DNA from: Termitomyces sp. T153
Lineage: Eukaryota > Basidiomycota > Agaricomycetes > Agaricales > Lyophyllaceae
Reading direction: 5' to 3'
Length of the DNA: 64,000 nucleotides
Assembly (NCBI GenBank): GCA_018296165.2
Contig: JACKQL020000002.1
Span: 1,922,001-1,986,000 of the forward strand
Positions 11,763-21,881 of this stretch are shown piece after piece (the stretch's first letter is position 1; every line of letters begins with the position of its first letter). The position numbers were made by a program, and so were the translations under genes. The notes under the pieces were generated by a model. It was given only the letters and a program-made list of their open reading frames with translations. It had not been told where the DNA came from and made no database searches.

Positions 11763-13989
11763 TGTCACAACCTGTTTCCAGAGCCCCAGACCTTGTTTCT
11801 AGCCAACTCACCTCCCTGGAGTTCATCCCCATCTCCCTCTTTGACTTCCCCAACCTTTGCCCACCCATGGCACCTACTCTGGATAACTCCAATGCTTCCC
11901 TGGCAAACCCCAACAGCTCCCTGGCTAACTTCAATGCCTTCTCCACAGTTGTCAACACTTCCCCTGACTCTCCTACTCTCCTGAGCCCCTGGGACCCTCC
12001 CCCACTGCTCCTGAGCCTCTGAGACCCTCCCCCACTGCTCCTGACTCTGGCATATATCACCAACTCATCTCCCTAGTTTGCCCAACCAGCCCTGGAGCAT
12101 CATGACAACCCTAGAACAGCCCACATCCTCAATTGATCCCATCAGAGTATCACTGCAGCCCATCCTCTGATTGCAACTGACACCCATTGACTCTGTGCAG
12201 CTCTGACAAGCCCCACTGCCGCACCCACTATCCCTGGAGCTCTCCAGTAGTCAGTATATAAGTCATAGAGTAGCACCTCATACTCTAGTCTTGATATTAC
12301 CTATTGCCTTACCTGATGTGTTTCTGATTGTTTCTCTCTTGTGTTTCATGTTCCATGTTATGTTTCTCTTCATCTCAGTCTCCCAGTCTTGTCTTGTCTC
12401 CAGTTCTGTCATTGTTCTCATTATTGTTTTTTATCTCTACTTGAATCTATTTTTGCTCTTAGCTCAATCTCATCTCAACTCTGTCTTGTCTTGTTTGACT
12501 CTGTTTCCATTATTGTATTCAAGTCCTTTCAATGTTAACACCTTTACAAACTCCACACTTAGAATTATCAACCTCAAACATTCTTTAAACTGACCCTGAA
12601 CCTCACTGTTTGCTTGGCCCCAAAACCCATCAACATCTGTTGATCTCCCATCAAGCTCCAGCTCCACTCCCATCACTCATGTAGCCTCTGCTTACCCCAC
12701 ACCTTCAGTACTTGCTTCTGGACTTGTATCTGGTGCCCCATCAAGTCTGACCCCTTCCCTGCAACTCATCCTAGACTTCTCCAGACCACCCTGGACTTGT
12801 TTAGATCACTCCCCATCAATTACCCCCACAAGTCCCCAATGCCTAGACCTTCCCCAAACACTGAATTATCAGTATTGTCAGGTTCTGCTGACAATGGGGG
12901 CTCAGCTACACTGGTGAATCCTTACTAGGCAGACATGATGTCCTGCGCTTATAATCTAGTGCTCCAGAGTTGGTGCAGAGTGGAGAGACTTGCAAGGGGA
13001 AGCTAAGGGGAGCAGTCTGAGCAAGTCCAGAGTGTTCCGGAGAAGTCTAAGACCAAGTGTATTAGCATTGGACTTGGGTGAGCATCAGAAAACAAGTTCA
13101 TAAGCACATAAATAGATTGTGGGGTAGATGGAGGCTTTGCTAGGGATGGGGGTGGAGCTGGAGTTTGACAGGGGATCAATTAAGACTTGATGAGTTCAGG
13201 GCCAAGCAAAGAGCAAGGTCCAGAGTTGTTGTAAGAATGTTCAGGGATTGTGGCACATGCATGGAGTTCACACTAACATCAGAGATGGAAGGAACTTAGA
13301 GAAATAAAGGAAATATAGACAGTCAAGACAAGATGGAGACAAGGTGAGACAAGACAGAGAAAGAGATAGATTTGAGACTAAAAATAGAAACAGAGATAGA
13401 ACAAAACACAAGACACAAGAAACTAGTAAATGCAAGTAATATCAAGGCTAGAGTATGGGGAGCTACTCTATGACTTATATACTGACTACTGGATAGCTCC
13501 AGAGAATGGCAGGCATGGTGGTGGGACTTGACAGGGCTGCACAGGGTCGATGGGTGTTGGGTACAATCAAGGGGCAGGCCATGGTGATATTCTGATGAGA
13601 TCAGCTGGGGATGCAGGCCATTCCAGGGTCATCATGGTGCTTTGGAGCAGGTTGGGGGGCCAGGGTAGGGGGGGTCAGAGGTGTATGATGGGGTCAGGAA
13701 CAGTGGGGGAGGGTTCCAGGGACTCAGGGGAAGTGTTGATGACTGTGGAGAAGGTGTTGGAGTTGGCCGGGGGATCATCAGGGTTTGCTGGGAAAGCATC
13801 AGAGTTACCTGGAGTGGGCACAGAGGGTTGGAGAAGTTGGGCAGGGCATTGGGAAGGACTCTGGGGAAACGAGGGGGCTGGGAGTGATGGCAGAGGTCTC
13901 GGGAGCAGGTGACAAGTGTAGGACATCACATCCACCTAGTAAGGACTCACCCAGTGTAGCTGAGCCCCCATAGTCAGCAGAACCTGACA
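11763..13989 (+). repeat. LTR copy D, 3' LTR of the 10-kb element, split by LTR E
   Basis: The first part is 11,763-12,875 and the last part 13,915-13,989, together about 1,188 bp. The join reads ...AATTATC-AGT | AGTGTAGGACATC, matching the uninterrupted GGTTATAAGTGCAGGACAT of copy A. A local 30-base tandem duplication (GACCCTCCCCCACTGCTCCT in each unit) lies at about 11,983-12,042. The copy is followed by GGTAA, the right-hand target duplication of the whole element. Confidence 0.75.
12876..13914 (-). repeat. LTR copy E (1,039 bp), inverted, nested in LTR D
   Basis: In reverse orientation it begins TGTCAGGTTCTGCTGAC and ends CAGGTGACA. The flanks are AGTAT (left) and AGTGT (right), a 5-base duplication with one later change. 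Its TATA block reads in reverse (ACTTATATACTGACTACTGG near 13,472). No internal sequence accompanies it, so it is a solo LTR. With D it forms an inverted repeat of about 1 kb. Confidence 0.75.
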
Positions 13990-14436
13990 GGTAAGGACCA
14001 GGAAAACACAGTGAAGCCACTACTTTGGCTCTGCCACATGTATGCATGTACAGTATATTCACCAGCAATCCTAAATTTTGGAGCTGAAAGCTGACTTTTG
14101 ACATCATTCTCCAATAGTGCACTTAGTAGCTAGGAGTGTAAAAGCTATGGGTCCACTCTGACAAAATAAGAAAGGAGTCTAGTTATAGGTGAAACACAAA
14201 ACCTCATTTTTGTTGGACCACTCTTCCTCATTTTTTCTTTCCTGTTGCTTTTGTTTCTTCTCAACTAGGCCTTGCTTGAACATATGCATAGCTGATTTCT
14301 CCAGGTTCATTGAAGCCAGAAACATAGCCACCAGAATGAATTTGGATTAGCAGGGTTGCAGTCTACTCAGCAGTAGAGCAATAATTGATGACACCTTCCA
14401 TTATTTTTTGATGAAGTCTGCAGAGAACTACTCAAT
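13990..14436. other. Flank of the old Gypsy insertion, no gene seen
   Basis: CpG-poor sequence between the end of LTR D and a transposase fragment. It opens with the GGTAA target duplication. No frame or motif can be assigned. Confidence 0.4.
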
Positions 14437-14781
14437 TTGAACCCTTGGATTCAGGTGCACACATATCTCTCTTTGTGTGTCATACTCAGTTATATCTTGT
14501 CCAAAGCTGATACAATGGGAGAGTGTAACCCTGCAGCAGTTCAACTGGCTCAATTGGATGCATGGCAAAAAAGTGTTGTAGAAGTGATCAGTGACAAGCC
14601 ATCACACCAGGAAGCACTCAACGCAGCCTCAACCATCCTCAAGTATGTATCTGATATGAATCAGCCATATGCATGGCCAGTTAGAAGGTATTCTCGCAAG
14701 CTTTGGGCATCAGACACGCCTTGAGGAATCCCAGTCCCTTCGGTCTACTACTCTTGATGAATACTTCACCAAAAAACCTTA
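14437..14781 (+). pseudogene. Fragment resembling the C-terminal part of a DDE/HTH-type transposase
   Basis: The open frame 14,437-14,724 includes NPAAVQLAQLDAWQKSV, KPSHQEALNAASTILKYV and MNQPYAW. A neighbouring frame then gives SFGHQTRLEESQSLRS, TTLDEYF and a stop. The pattern (PSH-DAL-AAS-I, QPYAR, SFGRQTRLE, TLDxYF) is what I recall from the tail of transposase-like proteins of Agaricomycetes. A frameshift near 14,690 separates the halves and no catalytic domain is present. The family assignment is tentative. Confidence 0.4.
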
Positions 14782-15727
14782 GATAGTGATTAATCAATGT
14801 ATATAGTTTATAAATGGCTGAAATCAAACCTTGTAAGAGTCCCTACAACGACCGCTCCCTTACCCAATACCCCCTGATAACCGATGCTTTTTGGCTTCCA
14901 TGGAGGGGCCGTCGGGTGATGAGGGGTTGACTATAGTATGCAGGGACAAGTGCTGGTGATTGGCGAGAATGTCGCGGCCTGACCCCGTTCGAGAAAGGTT
15001 TGTTCCAAGGCCTCGGCTATCTATATCTATTTCGTTATCAAGTTAGAGTTGGGCTCGTAAATCGGCGTTCGGAACCTGCTCTATCGTCGAGACGGGATAA
15101 TCACAAGTTATTGAAGAGCGGGAAGATGTCCCGGAAGAATGTGCTCTATTAACACTCGACGTCCAATCTTTGCAAGTAAGACTCGAACCACGCCGGATAG
15201 TCGGAGTACTGTGGCTGCCGACGTCCGTTTGTTTGATCGAAAAATGGTGGCACTATTAAGCGATAAGCGTCGAGGTTGAACGTTGATTAGTGTTGAATGC
15301 CAGTGTATAAGAGAACTGGTGGCAGGAAGGATGTTTGGCGAGAGATGATAAGTAGTCGAAGTACATATTGGCAATCTGCTTCCGACGTTGAAAATAGGCC
15401 CACAACGATCGTGGCTGTGCTGCCAGCCATCGTTACGTAATGAAATGTTGCAACTGTTGATGAGAACTTGGAACCCTCTTAGGCGACCGTTGGGCGGCGA
15501 CAATCCGTCGAGCTTGTCAGATTGCCTGCCATCTCAAGGTCTCAAACCTGAAGCTTAAAGCTTGAGCTTGAAATTCTACTATCCACAACTATCAGGCTGG
15601 TCCCTTTTTCTTTCTTCTATTTACTCCAAGTCTGTCTCAGCGGCGGCGAACGCCAAGCCTAAACTTCCCCTCTTTTATCCTGTCTCGGTTTCTCCTTGAG
15701 GTCAGGTCGTCTTTCTTGCCTTCCACT
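14782..15727. other. Upstream region of the ADAM gene
   Basis: CpG content returns to normal here, marking the boundary between repeats and gene-bearing DNA. A minus-strand frame at 15,108-15,503 shows no recognisable domain and is not called. T/C-rich tracts at 15,600-15,625 and 15,660-15,720 fit a fungal promoter and 5' leader for the gene that follows. Confidence 0.5.
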
Positions 15728-18700
15728 ATGAACGTCTACTTTTTCTTTTTCTCGCTGGTCGTTCTAATTCTACTATCATGGCCATTAGAATCGGTACACG
15801 GTTAGTAATGTTATCTCAGGCCCCTCTTTCTGTCTCTACATCTACTTCCTCTCGTCTTTGATCGTAGCCCATAGTGGTCCTGCTCGAACACTCAAACGAT
15901 TTGTTCACCCTTCGACACTTTCCATTGAAATCATACCCAGAAAGGCTCAGCAATTCTCATCCAGTGTGCCCTTTAGCAAGCGCTCACCGCCTCCTTCGAA
16001 TACACTTCGCCATGATGATACCTTTCGCCTCACGATCACTGCTTTCGACGAAATATACTATCTGCATCTACGGCCCAACGACCATCTTGTACATCCCGCA
16101 GCACGTATTAATTACTACGATACAACCCCCGATGGTCGTTCCTATATCTCTCGTTCCGAACCTCTACTGCGTCAGTCAGTCAAAGCCTATTGGGGCGAGG
16201 TAATCGATGCAAGCCATACTGATGCACGCATGCGAGAAGATGCTGCGGGTGTTCTGCCGATCTCGCATCCTTCTGAATTGGGTTGGGTTCGCATAGTGGT
16301 CCATCATCAGGGCGACATGGAACGAGGCATATCTCCCGAATATGAGGGCGCTTTCTCAGCTAATGGGGTCGTTCATCACATTATGACCAAGGACAACTAT
16401 CTTCGTAAAAAGTCTGATTTAGATCCTGATGTTTCGCAAGCTCTCGATGATCGTGACTCCTCTCTTGTCATATGGCGAGAATCGGATGTCATGACTGTGG
16501 AGGAGGAACGTGTCGCCAAGAGGGATGCATCACATTTCGCGTCGGCTCATCACTCATCTTGTGGTCATGATCGTCTGGAATTCAATACAAATCCTCAACA
16601 AAACCCAATCTTACTCCCCGGACCACCTGTCTCAGATTCCTGGTTTGCAACTCTTGGTGGTCACTTCCGTAACGGAACAATTCGGGCAAGAGATGACGTG
16701 AGTATTGGAAGCTCGACTGGGGGTATGAGCACAAAGTAAACCTTCCTCCGTTGAGGATTTCAAGGTCATACTCACACACCTTCAGTTTCATTGACAATAT
16801 TGGGTCCTCCGATGGCTGCCCAAAAACTCAGAAAGTGGTAAGTCTACAGCAGGCGGTGCTTTGCGATTGTAGTGCTAATTTTCGGCAGTTGTTCATGGGC
16901 GTAGCAGCTGACTGTACCTATGTGACCAAACATGGATCGCAAGACAACGCCACCAAACAAATCCTCACCAATTGGAATACAGCCAGTAGCCTTTACAAGG
17001 TTTGAATGCAGGTAGTATCATGCTTCTGATATTCACCGAATCTACCAGTCCACATTCAATGTCAGCCTTGGTATCGTCGAACTTGTAGTGCAAAATTCAA
17101 GGTAGCGCCTGCCTGTCCTATCTTGAGGTGTATTGACTTCAATCTTCAGCTGCCCCAGCACAGCCGATTCCAGTGTTCCATGGAACGTCCCGTGCAGCAG
17201 CGCAGAGCTCGATTCTCGCCTCTCGCTGTTTTCTCAGTGGAGAGGAAACAAAGGTAACGACGGCAGTGGTCTTTGGCATCTCATGAGCGGGTGCCCTACC
17301 GGATCTGAGGTCGGCATTGCTTGGCTGGCGACCTTGTGAGTTACGTGTGGTAGTGTCAAAACTCTCTTCAAAAATTTCGATAGGTGTCAACAGGATGCCA
17401 CAGGAAGTTCAGAATCTTTCGTCTCCGGTACGGCTGTTTCTACTGCAGGAAGGACAGAATGGCAAGTCGTAGCACACGAGATAGGACACAATTTTGGAGC
17501 TATCGTACGTTCTTTCCATTTTGAAGTCTGCTGAATCTAACCTCACGCTAGCATGATGTGCGTCGATAAATTTTTCTTTTCCACAACTTTCCAAGTTTTT
17601 TTTTCTTTCCTAGTGTGGAGATAACTGCATTTCGTCTTCTCCGTGTTGTCCCTTGACTGCTACGGGTGACTGCAATGCCAATAGCCAGTTCATCATGAGT
17701 CCCGTCGCACAGAGTGGGGAAAATATGTTCTCTAAGTGTAGTCTTGGAAATATCTGTACGAATCTTCCTCTTTCCTTATCGCAATCTTCCGACTTCAGAT
17801 ATTTCCAGGTTCGGTCATGAAGGGCGTTGCTGGTGGGCATACTAATACCACTTGCTTGTCTGATCCTGATCCATCACGCCAAACGATCTCCCTACAAATG
17901 TGTGGTAATGGTATCGTGGAGGTAGGTGAAGACTGTGATCCCGGAATAGGCGCAGACTCTCCTTGTTGTGATTCTGCAACTTGCAAGTTCAAGAATAACG
18001 CCGTGTGTGACCCGCAGAGCAACCCGTGCTGTACTCCTCAGTGCAGCTTTGCACCGGCTACTCAAATCTGTCGTCCTTCTCGCGACTCACATTGTGACAC
18101 TGCTGAAACCTGTACAGGAAATTCCTCTTCCTGTCCTGCAGATGTCTTTGCCCCTAACGGTACGCTCTGTGGCTTTCATCCTCCCCTCAAACACCCATAG
18201 TCGTCCTTTCTCGATCAGGTCAGAGTTGTGGAAGTGGTGATCTTAAATGTGCAAGTGGGCAGTGTACTTCGATTGCTCGTATGTATCCAGCGGCATGGGT
18301 TTGAAGTGGAGGTTCACTTACCGCTGCCACTTACAGTGCAGTGTCAAACAATCGGTGCATCAATGGGGCTGAAGGAGGCGTGTCCCAGCCGCAATGACAA
18401 AACTTGTCAGGTCTCCTGCCAAGATCCCAACCAAGCTAACCAGTGCGTAATCTTGACATCGCTCCTTATTGATGGCTCCCCCTGTGGTGCGTACTCGCTC
18501 TGATTCCGAATCTATGCAACCCTCATCCCCCTTTTCTGTTTATCGTAGGCTATGGTGGGATGTGTCGTGCTGGGACATGCCAGACAGGCAGTTTCTTCGA
18601 TACCGCAAAGGTAGTATATCTCCAAACTTCTGATACAGGCTCATCCTACCCTCAAATCAACACTAGGCCTGGTATACTCAGAACCTACAGATCGCTATCC

Positions 18701-19086
18701 CAGTGACTATCGTCGCAGGCCTTGTCGTGCTCTTTATACTATGGGCGATAGCCAGATGTAAGGCATGTCGTATCCTCGATTACTGTCTCTGATCATGGAT
18801 TCCTCTCCTTCAAGCCATTGCACGCTGTTGCGGTCATCGAAGAACAATTCCTTCGTCCGAACCCGCTTTTACCCGAGCTCAGCATCAGCGGATCCAGAGT
18901 TGGGACAGGCCTGCAGCATTCTTGTCATCAGGAACAATACAGTCAGCGAGGTTTGTCACACTTAAGCTCGGTTCCATTATCGGTATTCCTGTTCTGGCAT
19001 GTCCTAACGTTTTCTACAGCCGTGTTCCATCGCAGCGTAGACAAGAAGACTGGGTCGACGAGACTACTTATAACGGCCATCGATGA
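15728..19086 (+). CDS. Membrane-anchored ADAM-family metalloprotease
   Basis: A multi-exon gene of roughly 770 codons. Exon 1 (15,728-15,800) encodes a signal peptide ([18 protein letters not shown]), exon 2 (15,868-16,735) the prodomain, and exon 3 starts at 16,786 (joined as GGMST-NFIDNIG). The catalytic domain runs from GVAADCTYV to the zinc site [12 protein letters not shown], with the three His of the HExxHxxGxxH motif. A downstream IMSP fits the Met-turn. A disintegrin-like domain follows ([27 protein letters not shown]) with its Cys pairs, then a Cys-rich region, a single membrane helix ([15 protein letters not shown], about 18,700-18,755) and a short basic tail (ARCCGHRRT). Such enzymes are secretory-pathway or surface zinc proteases; fungal substrates are unknown. 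At least 12 introns are inferred and all junctions I checked stay in frame, so the gene looks intact. Confidence 0.9.
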
Positions 19087-20638
19087 TATTCTACCTGATA
19101 TGCAGTTTACGCTGGCACTTGGTGCATCATATCTATTTAATGGATTGTAACGCCCTTCTAACTGAGCAATTCATACATCTCATTGCAATGACTGAGGTCA
19201 ATAGCTAGCTATCTAGTATCTAAACAAATAAACTAGTACCTCTAAGAAAATGAGTCAGGATCTCGATTCCCCCTTTGATAGATGGGTCAAAACCCGTACC
19301 TTTTCGTAGGTTTCACAGGCCCTCATGGTGATCAGCGTCTTCGAAAAGCCCTAAGATCTAAGCAAGGCACGATGGGATTCTTTGCGCAGACAAGTCCGGA
19401 ATCTCAGTTTAGCCGAGGTGTTCACTAGATTGGGAGTTCTTCCGAATCATTGTCCAAGGTTGCAAACCCAGAAGAAGAAGGTGGGAGGCGCGACCGTGCG
19501 TATGAAGTCTGCATCATCAGACTGCTCCAATTCAGGTCTAAGAAAGTCCATGTCAACAGTGTCAAAGGCAAGGGTCAGTATCGTGGGAACAGGATCAAGA
19601 TTCACTGTGAACACAGAAACAGCCATGGCATACTTAACTAACAACCTTTCTCAATAAGTACACACTTTTCGCGGGCACAGGCGCGGAATCAGATGGAATC
19701 CAATAAAATGATAGTGGTACATCGCGAAGCACAAAGATCCAACTACACCGCACTTCTTGCGGTATGACATAAATACAGATGTTATCGGGTTCATTTGGAA
19801 AATGTTAACCAGTTCAGCTAGCATATTCACGGAAGTGAATGAATGACCGGGCATGATCAATCAGGTGGACCTATCGAACCACAGCATCCGGATCATGAGC
19901 GTCACTGGCAACCATATGGTATCCAGCCTGAGATTAGTTTCAACATTCGAAACAAGCGGTTCTGACTTCATGCATCATGGTCATGAAATCCATTGGATTG
20001 TTCCAGCGACTTTTGGGTCTAGAAAGGACAGATTCTGCATTTTCATGGGTGTAAACACGATGTACAGTAACGTAAACGCTTGGGTTCGTTCAATCCCGAT
20101 TCACAATTGTACATGCTATACCAAAAAAGCACTGTCAACAACAACATTCAAGAGAGGTAGGTGGGTTGCTATACCAGGGACGCTTCCCGAACAAGTGAGA
20201 ATCGGTAATTCGAGGATTAAGTAGGAATAGACGGCGACAGTGATATGATGATTTGCACAATAGTGGCTTACATGTTTGGTCACAAGTATGGGCAAGAGAA
20301 CGACCCTGTTTGAGAAGCTGTGGTGTAAAGGTACTTTCGGGGTTATCGCAGAACTGACCGCTAAGTCCTCCAACTCAGTCGCATAAATGCGGCTTTTATG
20401 CTCAATCAACTTGCTTGATCACAATGTTGTAGGTCATGTGAAAACAGGTCTGAAGAGTTCGAGCAAAATCTGATTTATTAGCAAGGACCTGATTAGACGA
20501 TGAATCGAAAGTACGGTGGCTAGCAAAGATGTGAACAGATATTCTCTTGTGGTGCGAAAAAAGCAAAAGCGAAAACCTCCCACACCTCGTTTACATTTCC
20601 GAACCTTCTCACCCTTTCATAACATGATGATTTTTGGG
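19087..20638. other. Intergenic region between the ADAM and ClpP genes
   Basis: Both genes end toward this 1.55 kb. Short frames (19,382-19,657 and 19,853-20,224, plus strand) have no recognisable domain, no credible splice extension and no known homologue in my memory. I see no transposon ends. It may hold a decayed gene or only 3' flanks. Confidence 0.4.
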
Positions 20639-21796
20639 TTACGTCTCCAATTTCGGCCGCTTCTCCAGGATGCCATCGACAATGCCGAAATCCATCGCTT
20701 CTTGCGCTGATTATTCGGTCAATATGCCGTTCTTTCACAACTGGAATGTCTTGTGGAAGATCGAACTCACCGGTCATGTAATAGTCTCTTTCGAGCGCCC
20801 GTTCTACAGAGAATCGAACCCTAGTCAGCCTTTCTATCTTGTATCAGTGCCGTACACGCATACCGAACCGTGCGAGCCCTTCGGCTTCATTCTCTCCTAC
20901 TTTTGAACAGTGCTTTTGATAGATGCTGGTAAGTAGTTGCCTAACGCGGAGAATTTCCCGAGCATGAATTGCAATGTCTGACGCCTGACCTGAGGCACCA
21001 CCGGAGGGCTCTGTATAAAACATTGTCATGTCATCTGTGTTGACATTGGAAGAGAAAATGGTACACTGACGGTGAATCATGATGCTCGCATTGGGAAGGC
21101 AGTGTCGTTTCCCTTTCTCACCAGCAGCAAGAAGAAGTGATCCCATGGATGCAGCCATTCCTAGACTGTAGGTATGGATCGGAGACGAAACATACTAATC
21201 AATCCACGAAAAGTTAGTCATTGAGAGTATAGCAAAACCATCTTCTATCATAATACCTGCATCTTTGGAAATTTGGGCTATCTGAATTGATATAGATGTG
21301 CTAGAGGACGTACTGTGTCATATATCGCAAGACCTGCTGTCACACTTCCGCCGGGCGAGTTAATATAGAGGTGTATTGGTTTTGACGTCTCTTCAGCTTC
21401 CAAAAAGAGAAGCTGGGCAACAACCAGCGTCGAATCTGTGTCACGTATCTGCGCAAGAAGTTCAGCTCAATAAGGCTCGAATAACAGAACAACTGAGCGT
21501 ACGGGGCCGTGGAGCATGATGACGCGCTCTCTCAGAAGACGCGAGAATATATCATATGACCGTTCTCCCCTGCCCTATTAGTCCAGTGTGAATCATGCCT
21601 TGAATTGAACTGTGGAAGACGCTACCGTTTGCTCAATGACAATGGGCACGAGGTTCGCCGACGGGGGAGTGACCCATTGGTCTTGTATCTCCTTGAGGGA
21701 CTGGCCAGCAAGAGGGTGGAAGCAGCGACGGGATGAGTGTGTAACAACGGTTCGGCGTAACGAGGGAAAGGCGGAACGCAAGAGAGGAGCGGCCAT
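20639..21796 (-). CDS. CLPP: Mitochondrial ClpP protease, proteolytic subunit
   Basis: A serine peptidase that, with the ClpX unfoldase, degrades proteins in the mitochondrial matrix. The start at 21,796 gives a basic, Ser-rich presequence ([21 protein letters not shown]), as expected for import. Then come [32 protein letters not shown], the nucleophile Ser in MAASMGS, the catalytic His in MIHQPSGG and the C-terminal [17 protein letters not shown] before the stop at 20,639. Seven or so exons are inferred. One, at 21,257-21,262, is a 6-base microexon (ATGCAG, Met-Gln) needed to join YDT to YVSSPI. Without it the frame is kept but two conserved residues are lost. The gene shares an 85-base promoter with the divergent BRL1 gene. 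Confidence 0.92.
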
Positions 21797-21881
21797 TGTT
21801 AAGTGTAAGTTTTGGTAGGAGCACGGTTTACACAAATTCAAAACGCGTCAACAAACCAAACTTTTCTTTTTGACGCCCGTC
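21797..21881. promoter_or_regulatory. 85-bp bidirectional promoter, ClpP/BRL1
   Basis: The start codons of two divergent genes are only 85 bases apart. An ACGCGT hexamer (MluI cell-cycle box sequence) lies at 21,843-21,848, and a pyrimidine tract (CTTTTCTTTTT) precedes the BRL1 start. Sharing of regulatory sites is inferred from distance alone. Confidence 0.5.

Larger units (their letters stand above)
3980..13989 (+). mobile_element. Old Ty3/Gypsy LTR element with two nested LTR insertions
   Basis: The left end is LTR copy B and the right end LTR copy D, both forward. The bases immediately outside are GGTAA on the left (3,975-3,979) and GGTAA on the right (13,990-13,994), a perfect 5-base target duplication that ties the ends into a single insertion. 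Inside lie a decayed reverse transcriptase (about 6,037-6,571), a solo LTR (C) with its own duplication, an antisense Cys-rich reading frame, a polypurine tract at about 11,750 and an inverted LTR (E) nested in D. Removing C and E (about 2.1 kb) leaves about 7.9 kb, a normal Gypsy size. The 5' LTR appears truncated. CpG is nearly absent: I count one in 4,801-5,400. Confidence 0.75.

Noticed and set aside
15108..15503. A 131-codon minus-strand frame upstream of the ADAM gene.
   Set aside because: No recognisable domain or splice continuation; probably chance in promoter DNA.
16690..16790. An apparent frame break in the ADAM gene between the prodomain and catalytic exons when the GTGAGT donor at 16,697 is used.
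   Set aside because: Using the GTAAAC donor at 16,736 with the TTCAG acceptor at 16,785 keeps phase and gives the family-like GGMST-NFIDNIG, so the gene is intact.
19853..20224. A 123-codon plus-strand frame in the ADAM-ClpP gap.
   Set aside because: No domain, no credible flanking exons and no homologue that I recall; left as unassigned.
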